DNA from: Pelagophyceae sp. CCMP2097
Taxonomy: Eukaryota > Sar > Pelagophyceae
Reading direction: 5' to 3'
DNA length: 41,444 bases
Assembly (NCBI GenBank): GCA_026770575.1
Contig: MU657224.1
Coordinates: forward strand, 243,432 to 284,875
The translations under genes were made by a program, and so were the position numbers. Shown here in pieces: positions 29,553 through 39,240 of the stretch; the stretch's first letter is position 1, and every line of letters begins with the position of its first letter. The notes beneath the pieces are model-generated. The model was not told where the DNA came from and did no database searches. It saw only the letters and a list, made by a program, of their open reading frames with translations.

Positions 29553-32500
29553 TCAGAGTCCGGCGGCCGAGGGTTCGTTTGTGGCATCGTCGGCGGAGAT
29601 CACGTCCTCGTCGAAGAGCGGGGCGTCGTCGGCGTCGCCGAAGAGCGGAGGTAGGGTGATTGTCGTTTTGACTGCGACACCTAAAGGGCAGCGACAGTCT
29701 CTTAAGTGGCAGCGACAGTCTCGATAGCGGCACGTTCAAAGCCCGACGATGGTCAAAGACCCCGACTATCGGAGTCAAAGGCCCCCGACGATCGTTCAAG
29801 GCCCCCGACGATCGTTCAAGGCCCCCGACGAGGGGTACGACGGTCGAAAGGCTCCCGCGGCGGTCCCGACTTGCAAAGGCGCGGCAAGCAAACGGACCAA
29901 TCCCGACGCCCGAAGAGGCATAATAGTAGCCGGCCTCGTTGATGAAGATGGGGTACACCGTCTCCTCGCCTGGGGGGTGATGCGGTGGGCGGGGGTGGGC
30001 CTCAAAGTCGAGAAGAACGTTAACGTCCGGCGCTCGCGCACCGTCGTATGCAATCGTCTCGCCGTTGGCGCTCGCCCAGAGCGCGTCGCCGCGCTTCAGA
30101 GGCTGCCAGTCGCGGTCCTGCGAGGTTCGGCGTGAAGTGCCCTGCGGAGCGAAAAACGATGCATGCGAAATGCGCCTTTTTCCGTCGACCTAGCCCAGTG
30201 GAATATGAAAGAAGACCCCGCACCTGCAAGTCGCGGTGCACCAGCGCCGCGGGGAAGCCGTCCAAGTCGACAGGCCACGCCTGCGGACGGCGTCTTGACG
30301 GCGTTCGGCATCGCCCGTCGTCGTTGAGACGGCCCCGGCATTTGCACGAGGAGGCATCACCCTTTTATTGCTTTTCAGCCTCTGAATCCGCTCTCGACTC
30401 GATCAGCACCGCCATGCGACGGTCCGGCTTTGTCCCAGGACTCCGGCCCTCGCGAGCTTTCCGCGGGCTCCGTCCGCGTACACATCCACAACGTCACCAG
30501 CACGCGGCATCTTGCCGCGGGTCGTCTTCGAAGGTGATGCGAGGCGACCCGAGGAGAGGCGCGCGTTGTACAGCGCCGCAAAGTCGACGACATGTTGGAC
30601 CGTGGCGCCTGCGTAAACACGTTTGCGTCGTGCGTACAAACGTGTGCGTCGTCGACAGGGTCAGAAGCTGCCCGGGATCTCCGGAAGACTGACGCGTGGC
30701 GAGGACGACGTCGTGGCGCAGGAGTCCCTGGGGCGTTGGACCGACTTCGATGACAACCTAGACTTCGATGACAACCTCACACGCGTCGAGCGCCGCAACG
30801 CAAAGGCGCGCCACATTTCGATTCCCGCGCTCACCGCGTGCTTGCCGACGCTGGCGAGGTAGGGCGAGGCCTCTTGATCGACGAGCGCATTGACCAAGAT
30901 TTTTGCGTCGGAAAAGAACTCGCCGAGGCCATCTTCGTCTGCAGGCGCGCGTCGGGACATGCCGTCGGAACGACACGGTGGCGCTTCAGAATACCAACGG
31001 CGCCTCTTCAAACGCAGGGGCCCTCGTCTCCCGGCGCAAAAGGCCAAAAAGCAAACGTTCCGGGAGGCAGACGCTCGCAGAGGCAGTCGCAGAGAAAGAC
31101 GCTGCCAAGAACCCTTCCGCAGCTGCTGCGCCACGTACGCCGCGCAGTGCAGCGCCCAGCCGTCCCACCTACAAAAAGGGGGCGACTTGCAAAACTGGCG
31201 ACGCCAAAGCCGAGTGCCCCGCCGGGGCGGGCGGGCCGCCCCAGAGAATCGAGTCAGGGACCCTCGGCTCTTGGAGCGGGCCCGAAAGGGGGTTGCCCGA
31301 AAGGGGGTTCCCAAAAAGGCTGAAGGCGGGTCCCCAAGGCGGGGTCCCGAAAGACGCACGTCACGGGGGACCAACGTCACGGGGGACCAACGTCACGGGG
31401 GACCAACGTCTCGGACGGCCGCAAACTCGGGAGACGGACGTCACGGTAGACCCCGTCTACAGGGACCCCGTCGACGGGGGCCCGGCTCATCTAGAGGGAC
31501 CAACCTCCTTTGTCCAAGGGCCCGGGGTCGAGGAACCTTGGTACGGGCATCCCCTGGTATTGATGCGCCCTCGGCCGTCTCGACGGAGGCACTCGAAGAG
31601 TCTCGGAGGCAAGCTCGCGATGGAGGCGCGCTCTCGCCGCTCTCGACCGGAGCGCTCTCGGAGGGCCGCCCTAGGGCGGGCCGCTCTCGCAAGTCGGCGA
31701 ATGAAGTGCGCCGAAACGCACGAGTCCACCTAGTGACGAATATGGTTGAGCCCACGGGTTCAGACTCCTCCGGGGTGCCCACGATGATGCCGCCCACGAT
31801 TTTGATGGGGGGTGAAAAACCACTTGATCCAAGAACGATTTTGATGGGGGGGGGGAAGTTTGTCTTCCCGACTTTTGGTCCCCGACGCGGTTTTCTACGA
31901 TCAGCGTCGTCCCCATGTTCGCAGTCGTCGTATGCAAATCCACGACCACGTCCGCCGCGCCGGGCGAACCCTAGACGGCGCGGTCGGGACGCGTCTGTCG
32001 AACAACGTGGGACACCAAAGAAGCGTCCTTCGACTCGCTCGAGCCGGCTCTTCTGTGCTACGCACCTTTGGCCCGAAGAGGCCGTTGAGCTCGAGGGACC
32101 TCTTTGCTTCTATGGTCGGGTTTTCCGCGTTGGCGGCATCGAGGAGCAGCTCGCGCGAGAATCGTCGATTCAAGTCCTCGTCCAGAAACCGCTTATTCGC
32201 CCGCACCTAGCCACGCCTCGGCGGGAATCGTACGAAACGCGCGGGGCCCGCGCGCAAAGGTCCGAACGAAAAGGCCGTCGGCGAGATAGTTGTTGCGCCG
32301 CGGAGCTGCCCCGAAGAACTGCGACCGTCTTTGGACGCGGTTCCTTTGCGGCTTCTGGGTGTGCCACGTGCGCATCCACGTTTAAACCCTCTGGCACGCG
32401 CAGCCCCGCTGCGACGAGGCCGCCGACGCTCCCCAAGCCGCCGACGACGTATACGCCAGTAAACTCATTGCCTACAGGGCCGGGCCTCGCCAGCCCAAAG

Positions 32501-32962
32501 CTGCTGCCGCAAAAGAGGCCCCCGCCGCGCTTCAACGACGCACCGTGCGTGCCACCGACGACTGCGATGCGGCGCACGGGGCCGCGGTGCGGCGCGCACC
32601 TGCGACAGCTGCGGTCCGCAAAGGCCGACGTCCCCAAAGAAGCGAGGGACCGTTGCAAGGGACCGCCAAAGGGGTGGACTTGTCGAAGTGACCGTCTCCA
32701 GGGACCATTCGAAGAGACCATGAATCGGGGTCCCATTCCCCGGGCCCGTTTCCCGGGCCCGCCTCCCGGGCCGGGGCCGCCCGCTTCCCGGGCGCCTCTG
32801 CGCGTCTGCCGGGCGCCACTGTGTGTCTGCCCATGCGCCTCTGCGCGTCTGCCGGGCGGCGGTTGCAGACGCCGCCCCGCACGACTGCGACAGCGCCGCC
32901 GCCGACGGAGCGCCGATGGCGCAGAGGACGACGAGCGCTGCGGCGGCGCTTCCCGAGCCCAT
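29553..32962 (-). CDS. ASPA: Aspartoacylase (AspA/AstE family), Zn-dependent
   Basis: Aspartoacylase hydrolyses N-acetyl-aspartate (or related N-acyl amino acids) to the free amino acid and acetate. Exons in phase are 32,599-32,544, 32,471-32,326, 32,206-32,066, 31,970-31,873, 31,168-31,113, 30,938-30,835, 30,757-30,694, 30,608-30,442, 30,280-30,224, 30,117-29,871 and 29,671-29,553. Family motifs appear in order: IAVVGGTHGNEFTG (Zn ligands His and Glu; the intron splits this motif), RFLDEDLNRRF, LNGLFGPK, VDLHTTTANMGTTLI (third Zn ligand His), VVIEVGPTPQGLLRHD (catalytic Glu), WPVDLDGFPAALVH, DRDWQPLKRGD, and TVYPIFINEAGYYYA. A short acidic C-terminus follows. A first exon starting at 32,962 (MGSGSAAAALVVLCAIGAPS, a signal peptide) joins in a compatible phase to 32,599, but its donor is unresolved. 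A secretory or plastid location is therefore tentative. Introns of 72-704 bp contain minisatellites (ACGGGGGACCAACGTC; AAGGCCCCCGACGATCGTTC). The 748-codon open frame on the opposite strand is a shadow. Confidence 0.92.
29745..29832. repeat. Intronic 22-bp minisatellite
   Basis: About three units of AAGGCCCCCGACGATCGTTC plus partial units, inside the last aspartoacylase intron (29,672-29,870). Confidence 0.8.
31345..31415. repeat. Intronic 16-bp minisatellite
   Basis: About four units of ACGGGGGACCAACGTC within the 31,169-31,872 intron of the aspartoacylase gene. Neighbouring CTCGGAGG, GGGGTTGCCCGAAAGG and GATTTTGATGGGGGG short repeats extend the low-complexity stretch. Confidence 0.8.
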
Positions 32963-33174
32963 GACGATGCGGCGGTATCCGGCGTGCGGACTGCTGCGGA
33001 AGCGCCGACTCTCGGGAGTCGCTCGCTCGCACCGCCCTGGTCCGGAGCCGCGCGCGGGACGCCTCCGTGCGCAAGACGGTCGCGGCGTGTTGTTCCACCA
33101 CCGGCCTCTTTAAGCTTTAAGCTTTTCGACTTTTAAACGACCCCATCTATTGATAAAATCCTTACTTAACAGGA

Positions 33175-33640
33175 TATTATGACAATCGATGGGGCGTCCT
33201 TTACGAATTGCTTTTGGATGATTGCGCTCGCGACCGCTTTGGAAGTGGGTGGCATCGCGCAGGCCATCTTCTTGGCTCTCCAGAGGCACTTCTTGGCTTT
33301 CGGACGAAGCACCCAGACAGAGTCTCTTGATAAAAAAAGTTCGGACCGCCTTACCATTGGGTGCCACCCGGCCAGAGGGGGTCCATGGCCACCGTTAGCC
33401 GCCCCCATGGGGAAGGCGCTCGACGATTTGACCGAGATACGACCGATTTCGGAAAATGGAGATGGTGTCGTGCAATTGTAGGGGCGCACAGTGCCCCGAG
33501 AGCACATGTTTTGGGGCTACGCAGAGCCTCTGGGCCACACGATGGTGCCGAAATCGGCTCCATAGCCCGTCAGCGCGGACGAGACGGGCGAAGATCGCAT
33601 ACTTCTTTGTGCGAGGTCAACTCTCTGTCCCCTAAGCTGA
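33175..33640 (+). repeat. Dispersed repeat with small membrane-like frame, copy 1
   Basis: The longest copy of the family also seen at 17,230 and 25,690. Its first part has a 100-codon frame (33,179-33,481) with FWMIALATALEVGGIAQAIF, a plausible membrane helix also present at 17,320. The frame's start, end and function are uncertain. It occupies the intergenic space between the divergent aspartoacylase and coiled-coil genes. Whether it is a decayed gene or a mobile-element internal part cannot be told here. Confidence 0.5.
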
Positions 33641-33703
33641 TCACGGCTGAAACAACCGCCGCCGCGGCGGGGTGTTCCTTCTTCCCGGCGCTGCTTCGGC
33701 GCC

Positions 33704-36312
33704 ATGTCGTTCCTGACGCGCGACGACAAGGTGGCGCAGCGGCAGCGGGCGCTGGTGCAAAAGCAGCTCCTCGAGGCAAGTCCTCTTTCCTCTCAGAGTG
33801 ATGGAGTGTTACACCATCAGTCGTTGCCACGCACAGGAACAAATGCACGAAAAGTCCCGACAACGCGACGAGGAGCGCCACCGATCCGAGGTGGAGATGC
33901 AGCAAGAGCGGTATCAGCTCGGCTTGCCAGCGGAGGACGCGCGGGACGTCCTCGCCGCGCGCGTGAGAAGACAGAGGGGACCTATACGGCGCCCACGACG
34001 CGCCTCGCAAAGGAGTCGTTCAGGCCGCATCTAGGCTCGGCGCGCGGACGTGCGTCAGATGCGCATCAACTACGAGGAGCCGCAAAATGGCGGGCCGTTC
34101 GACGGCGGGCCGCAAAACGGTGGTCCTTTCCACTCGCCGAAGCACGGTGGGCACCCGGAGGAGGCGCCGCGGGGCTCGGCGCTGTCGGACATGATTGGAC
34201 CGAGCCGCTCGGAGCGAGACTCGAAGCGGGAGCGGGAGCTGCAGCACCGCCGGTCGCTGGACCAACAGGTTTTTGAGAAAAATCGACAGAAGCAACTCTT
34301 ACAAGACACACACCGCGAAGAGGACCGCCGGACGACGGAGCGCGAGGCCCACGCCGAGTCGTACTTCCAGCCGCCGCAGAACCAACACCCGAATCGGCGC
34401 CGCGACCCCAACCAGTCGTATCAGCCCGCGCCGCAGCAGCAGCAGCAGCCGCAGCAGCAGCAGCCGGCGTACGCGTCTCCGAGCCACGGCCGGCGCGATC
34501 CGAACCAATCGTACTTTCCGCCGGTGCAGCAGCAGCAGCAGCAGCAGCAGCAGCACGGCAGCGACGCGAGCCGCGCGCAACCAGACAGGCGCCAGCAGTA
34601 CCTCTCGCCGAGCCACGGCCGGCGCGACCCGAACCAGGCCTACGCGCAGCAGCAGCAGTACGGCGGCGGCGGCGGCCGAGCGCCGCACGAAGGAGCGTAC
34701 GACGGCGGCGGCCGAGCTTCGAACGGCAGCGGCCGAGCTTTGAACGACGGTGGCCGAGCGTACGACGACGGTGGTCGAGCGCCGCACGACGGCGGTCAAG
34801 GGTACAACGATGGCGGCCGAGCGTACGACAACGGCGGCCAAGCGTACGACGGCGGCGGCCGAGCGGGGAACGACGGCGGCCAAGCGTACAACGACGGCGG
34901 CCGAGCGTACGACGGCGGCCGACAGCCCGCGGACGAGCGGCTGGGCCGTTTGCCCGCGGAGAACCAGGGCAAGGTGCGACAAGGCCTCGTGATCGCGAGC
35001 TTTGACGAGGCGCGCGGCGCCGACCAGGGCAAAGTGCGGCAAGGCCTCGTCATATCGGGCCCCGACGAGGCGGGCGGCGGGGATGAGGACATAAATGTTA
35101 TGTATCATAAGCTCCTTGCCGAGCAGCAAGACATCAAGGCCGAACTCATCGCGCTGCAGACGGAAAAGGCCGCCCAGCGAAGCAGGAAGCTCGACGACGA
35201 CGCCGGCGACGACAATCGCCGCACGCAGTCGCAGCAGTCCACGGGTACGTTTGATTGCGCCCTTGTGAAAGTCAGACCCTTTGGATCCGCAGGCCCGCGG
35301 TCCCGAAGGCTGCCGCCGCGCTCGGCGACCGCGCCGTCCGACGACCAGCAGGTGCGCATCAAGCGGGTGGGCACCCGTCACAGTCGCGCATCCTCAAAGA
35401 GAAGAAAAGATGTGGTACAAACAGGTCGACGACGAGATCGCCGCGCCTCCTCGGCGGCGGCGGCCGCCGCGTCTGGCCGAGGCGGATTTGCGCGACGACG
35501 CCGACGCGCCGGCGAAGAACCGCTGGGGCGGTTTGGCCGAAGGTGACAAGCCAACAAAGCCCCAAAAGAAGCCAGAGGGCTACGGCTTCGGGCGTTCCAA
35601 GCCCACGGTAGTCCGCAAGCCGCGGCCACACAAGGCGCAGGCGCAGTTGCAACGGCGAGAGGAGCAACGGCGCGGAGAGGGCGCGCGGCGCGACGACGAC
35701 CAACGGCGCGGAGACGGCGCGCAACGCGACGACGCAAAGCCGGAGCACCGCGCCAAGGCGTCGAAGAAGCCGCGCGAGTCCAAGTACCGCGACGCCGCGC
35801 CAACGTGAGCGCCCTTTGCGCGGCATCGCGCCGCCCGCGCGGAGAGCGTCGCGCGCGCGGAGATGAGGACTTTTAGGTCCGACGACGGCGAGCCAGAAAT
35901 CACCGGCGGTGGCGGAAACCCGCTGCGGCCGAACCCGCTGCGGCCGGGCGGCAGCCCGCTGCGGCCGGGCGGGGCGCCAGCGAGCCCAGTGCTGCCCGCG
36001 GCGAGGCGCTTGGAAAATGCCGATTCCCACTCGACGCCCAAGCACTCGGCACTCGTATCGTCACCCAAGCTCGCGCCCAACGGCCTGCCGCCGCTGTCTC
36101 GCGAGCTGCCCGGCGCGTCGCAGCTGCGGACCGGGCGCGGGGGGGGCCCGCTGCCTCCGGCGGCGCGAATGCCTTCGGACCGCCGAAACGCGGACCGCCG
36201 CAACGCTGACCACCGAACCGCGGACCACCGCTTGGACGGCGCGGAGCCAGAACTCGCCTGTTCGACCAAGTGGTGGCCCCTGGACAAGGAGCACACCGAC
36301 GACATGGTCTAA
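33704..36312 (+). CDS. Low-complexity coiled-coil protein, function unknown
   Basis: Five exons fit in phase: 33,704-33,775, 33,837-33,962, 34,059-35,244, 35,384-35,804, 35,868-36,312 (749 residues). Intron 1 is GC-AG with the textbook GAG|GCAAGT donor. The others are GT-AG; intron 3 (35,245-35,383) is the least certain. The N-terminal charged helix (QRQRALVQKQLLEEQMHEKS) loosely recalls the QL-EQ-EKK helices of centrosomal or ciliary proteins such as CSPP1 and CCDC66. This is a weak similarity. Exon 3 has three SHGRRDPNQSY-like units separated by poly-Gln, then about ten GRAYDDG heptads, two 20-residue KVRQGLVI units and a second coiled coil (YHKLLAEQQDIKAELIALQT). The C-terminus has NPLRPGG and DRRNADRRNAD repeats and ends STKWWPLDKEHTDDMV. 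Overall it is an intrinsically disordered scaffold-like protein. The start ATG is the first in a frame joined by good splice signals. Confidence 0.72.
34428..34555 (+). repeat. CAG/CCG tracts encoding poly-Gln
   Basis: Two CAG-rich tracts (about 34,431-34,465 and 34,527-34,553) encode Gln runs of up to nine inside exon 3, flanked by duplicated SHGRRDPNQSY modules. Such tracts are expected to vary in length between strains. Confidence 0.85.
34703..34921 (+). repeat. Coding 21-bp minisatellite
   Basis: About ten units of 21 bp encode Gly-(Arg/Gln)-Ala-x-(Asn/Asp)-x-Gly heptads. The period is a multiple of three, so copy-number change keeps the frame. Two 60-bp units (about 34,968-35,087) follow. 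Confidence 0.85.
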
Positions 36313-36320
36313 CAAACACC

Positions 36321-36360
36321 TGCTTGCTTAAGATGCACCCTACCCTGGCTGGCCCAATAG
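36321..36360 (-). repeat. TTAAGCAAGCA dispersed motif, copy 3
   Basis: Minus-strand CTATTGGGCCAGCC ... GGGTGCATCTTAAGCAAGCA starts eight bases after the stop codon of the coiled-coil gene. The rest of 36,361-36,928 holds no supported gene, apart from an inverted GGCGGATCTC pair at about 36,652 and 36,748. Confidence 0.65.
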
Positions 36361-36928
36361 AGACTTTTGCAAACGCCTCCTCCAGACCTCGTCTCTTTTT
36401 GGGAGACCTCTCGCTCGCGTCGTGGAGAGGGCGGGCCCCGGGACGTCTCATGCCCGAACCGCATTTGTAGAGAGCGGCCGCCATATTTTGACCTCGCACT
36501 AAAGTCGACCTCGCACTTGGAACGGCACAAAACTTGGAATATAAGGGGGGTTCAACATGAAAATGCCGCTCATTTCCGAACCTCCACAGCACGTTTGAGA
36601 AGACTTTGAGTGGCTGGACATGTCCGGCTCGTCCCAAGGTGTCGGGCTAGAGGCGGATCTCTCCCGTTTTTCGCGTATTTCGCGCGCAATCTCGATTTCA
36701 GCGTCGCCAAAAGTCGGTTTGAGGTGGATCTCCATTGTCTTCGGCTGAGATCCGCCTCCCTGCCGCTTCATTGGGGCCGGCTGTAGGCCTTGGCATCGCC
36801 AGAGTCCGGCCTAGTGTCCCGTGGAGGTTCGGGATAAGGCCCAAAATTTAGGCTATGGGCTCCATTTTGTAAGTTATGGGCCCCATTTCACTTAAAACGC
36901 CCATGCAAATCCGCAATTACGCGGAAAT

Positions 36929-37094
36929 GTGGCTGGGGAGAATACAATTGTAGAAGACCGGACTTATTGACGCACAAAAAACTTTTTTCATAGGGCGTTT
37001 ACGACCATTCTAATTGCATTTGCGCGCAACAGAGGGGATTTGACTGGGGGTCTTTTCGGCCTGACAAATCCGGTTTTCTATTCTCCCCAGCCAC
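36929..37094. mobile_element. GTGGCTGGGG inverted-repeat element, short variant
   Basis: Termini GTGGCTGGGGAGAATA and its complement TATTCTCCCCAGCCAC are flanked by AAAT on both sides (36,925-36,928 and 37,095-37,098). It shares the outer ten bases with 23,937-24,266 but has a different inner end and interior. It is 166 bp with no coding frame. Confidence 0.8.
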
Positions 37095-37098
37095 AAAT

Positions 37099-37981
37099 GG
37101 TGTCAAGTTTTACACCGTTTTATTCTTGAAAGCGGCTTCACGGTCGGCGGATCGAGCCCGTAAACAAACTTCCTTCGTCGGGGGCCGCGCCGCCACCAGC
37201 CCGCGCCGTAGCGACCAAAAGTGGCCCCATACCTCGTTTGTAGCCCGAGAAATTTGTAGGCGAGTGGAATCCGTTTCATGTTGGACCCCCCTTGTAGGTG
37301 GACAAAGACAGTGTAGAGGATTATGGGCCCCTGTTTTTACTGTAATTACAGTGTAATTACTGTTACATACATATTTACAGTGTAAAGTGAAGGTCATATT
37401 TTTAGAGGCGCTCAAACGAGGCGCAATGTGGCTTAGCGCGAGCGGGAGGCTCCGCCGAGTTGCCCCGGCGAACTGACGAGCTCAAAAACGAGGTGTGGCT
37501 CTGCATGCGCATGTTTTGGGGGTAAAAGTCCAACTTTTGTTCAAACAAGTGGGGAAAAGCCACAATTTCGAGATGCAAGGCACCCGAAATTCACAAATAT
37601 CGATGATTTGGAGATGTATTTTCACGGGCACTACAAAGGCAAAATTTGGGGGTCGTGTAATTACATGTAATTGCATGTAGAATCAAATACAGTTTTTACA
37701 AATTATTTTACAGTGCCACCTATAAGTCCTGGTCTGGCAACAGCTGTACAGCCCCGGAGCCCATGGGAAATCCGCGCTCGTGAAGGTTGCTTACAATTAT
37801 ATACGGGCGGCACCATTCGAAGCCGGTGGGATCGGTGAGGAGCGTACGGGAGGGAGGGTAATGCGTCGTGGCAGCGAGGCTGCATCTTCCGCGTCGTCGG
37901 CGATGGGGGCCACCTTGCGGGCTGCTCGATGTTCGCTGCGCATGGCACCGGAACACCGGCACCGCATAGATCTTATGCATG
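37099..37981. other. Intergenic interval, no gene supported
   Basis: It contains TGTAATTAC-type repeats at about 37,340-37,385 and 37,655-37,720 (possibly the ends of one more AT-rich element). The remaining short frames lack support. Confidence 0.4.
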
Positions 37982-38943
37982 TCATCGCCGCTGGCGCGTC
38001 ACTCGCGCGCCCCTTGGAGCATCGACGGCGAGCACCTCCGTCGTCGACACTCCGCCCCCTAGCACGAGGATCCGCGGTTCTTCCTCCGCAGCGCCGAGGC
38101 GGACGGCTGCGATGCTCCTGCGCGCAGTCTGCATGGCCGGCCCGGGCTCGAAAGTCATCGTCCCCACGTCGAGTATCTCCGTCGAGGCCAACGCTGTTAA
38201 TGACGAGTCCCGCCCGCCGATGATGAGGACGTGTTCAGCATCGACTTGCACAGCCGTGAAATGACGGCGTGCCGAGCCCATCCACGGGCCGGGCGCGAAC
38301 GCCATGGTCCTGACGTCGAGGACCTCTGTCGTGATCAAAGTGCCTAAACCTGAAGTGCCACCGGCCACCATGATGCGGTGCTCGTCGAGCGCGACGGCCG
38401 TGCATCCTTCGCGTGGAGCGACCATGGCGGGCCATCGTGTCGAGGCTGAAAATCTCGGTAGTCGACAGTTCAGACGCGTCATCGTGGCCGCCAACGACGA
38501 AGATCCCGCGAGCGTCGAGAGCGAGAGCAGCACAATTGATTCGTGCCGATAGCATGTTCGGTCCCGGCGTGAACGTGAGCGTCGAAAGATTGAAGATTTC
38601 CGTCGTGTTAAAAACATCACCTTCGTCGTCCGCTCCACCCACCAGCAGCAACCGATTTCCGTCGATCTGGATGGCTGCACAGTCATACCGCGCCGTGAGC
38701 ATGTTCGGCCCGGCTGTAAATGCCATCGTCTGCATGTCGAGCAGCTCCGTCGTGTTTGAAGCAGACCCGTCCAAAATACCGCCAACTATGACGACGCGCC
38801 CGCCGGCGAGCACGGCAGCGAAATCTGTACGTCTTGAACCCATATCCGGCCCCGGTCGGAACGCCGCTAAGTCGGTCCACGGCCGCACGCCGAACATGGC
38901 GACCTCGAGGCCAAAGTAGTCCAGCTCCTGTACCAGCGCCTCA
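37982..38943 (-). pseudogene. Truncated, frameshifted kelch-repeat paralogue
   Basis: Related to the intact gene at 21,415-22,782. Homology begins at ELDYFGL near 38,942, so the T1/BTB domain and the N-terminus are missing, and a stop lies directly upstream. The frame from 38,897 carries about three kelch repeats (NTTELLDMQTM, NTTEIFNLSTL, LSTTEIFSLDTMA). The frame breaks at about 38,440 and resumes as EGCTAVALDEHRIMVAGG, running to a stop at 37,982. Compared with the intact paralogue, about 13 bp are missing at the break, between GGC/CC microhomologies. The 5' break lies next to the copia-derived sequence, which probably removed the rest. Confidence 0.85.
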
Positions 38944-38948
38944 CGTCA

Positions 38949-39240
38949 TGTTTTTTCGACGAAATCAGAGATAGCCACTGGCTTGATTAGATATTAGGCG
39001 AGTTAGAATGGGACGGACATCCCGGAAAGGATCGGTCCGTTGGCTAAGTGAAACGGAGAAAACGTAATGAAGTAGCAGCAGTGCACTTCTGAGAGAACGA
39101 GTTGGAGTGCAAAAGTGCACTTCTGAGAGAACGAGTTGGAGCGCAAAAGTGCGCTTCTGAGAGAACGAGTTGGAGTGCAAACGTGCACTTCTGAGAGAAC
39201 GGGTTGGAGTGCAAAAAAAAATGCACTTCTGAGTTTGCAC
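38949..39240 (-). mobile_element. Possible copia 3' end (LTR-like)
   Basis: The region between the pol stop and the kelch break starts TGTTTTTTCG at 38,949 in plus sense, compatible with the TG...CA border of an LTR read on the minus strand. It includes the 34-bp tandem array. There is no second LTR in the window to compare, so the call is tentative. Confidence 0.4.
39081..39240. repeat. 34-bp tandem array
   Basis: Four units begin GTGCACTTCTGAGAGAACGA and end GGAGTGCAAAA (starts at about 39,081, 39,115, 39,149, 39,183), with a partial fifth unit. It lies immediately 3' of the copia pol stop codon. Units are contiguous without spacers, so it is not a CRISPR array. Confidence 0.9.

Noticed and set aside
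30890..33136. 748-codon open frame on the plus strand
   Set aside because: It is antisense to aspartoacylase exons carrying the conserved motifs, and it runs through GC-rich introns and minisatellites. Composition is Arg/Pro/Ser-rich shadow sequence without a domain.
34299..35381. 360-codon minus-strand frame
   Set aside because: Mirror of the repeat-rich exon 3 of the plus-strand coiled-coil gene. Its hydrophobic runs arise from CAG and GCC repeats read in reverse.
39081..39240. CRISPR array
   Set aside because: Units are contiguous with no unique spacers, the context is a eukaryotic copia element, and no cas genes are present.
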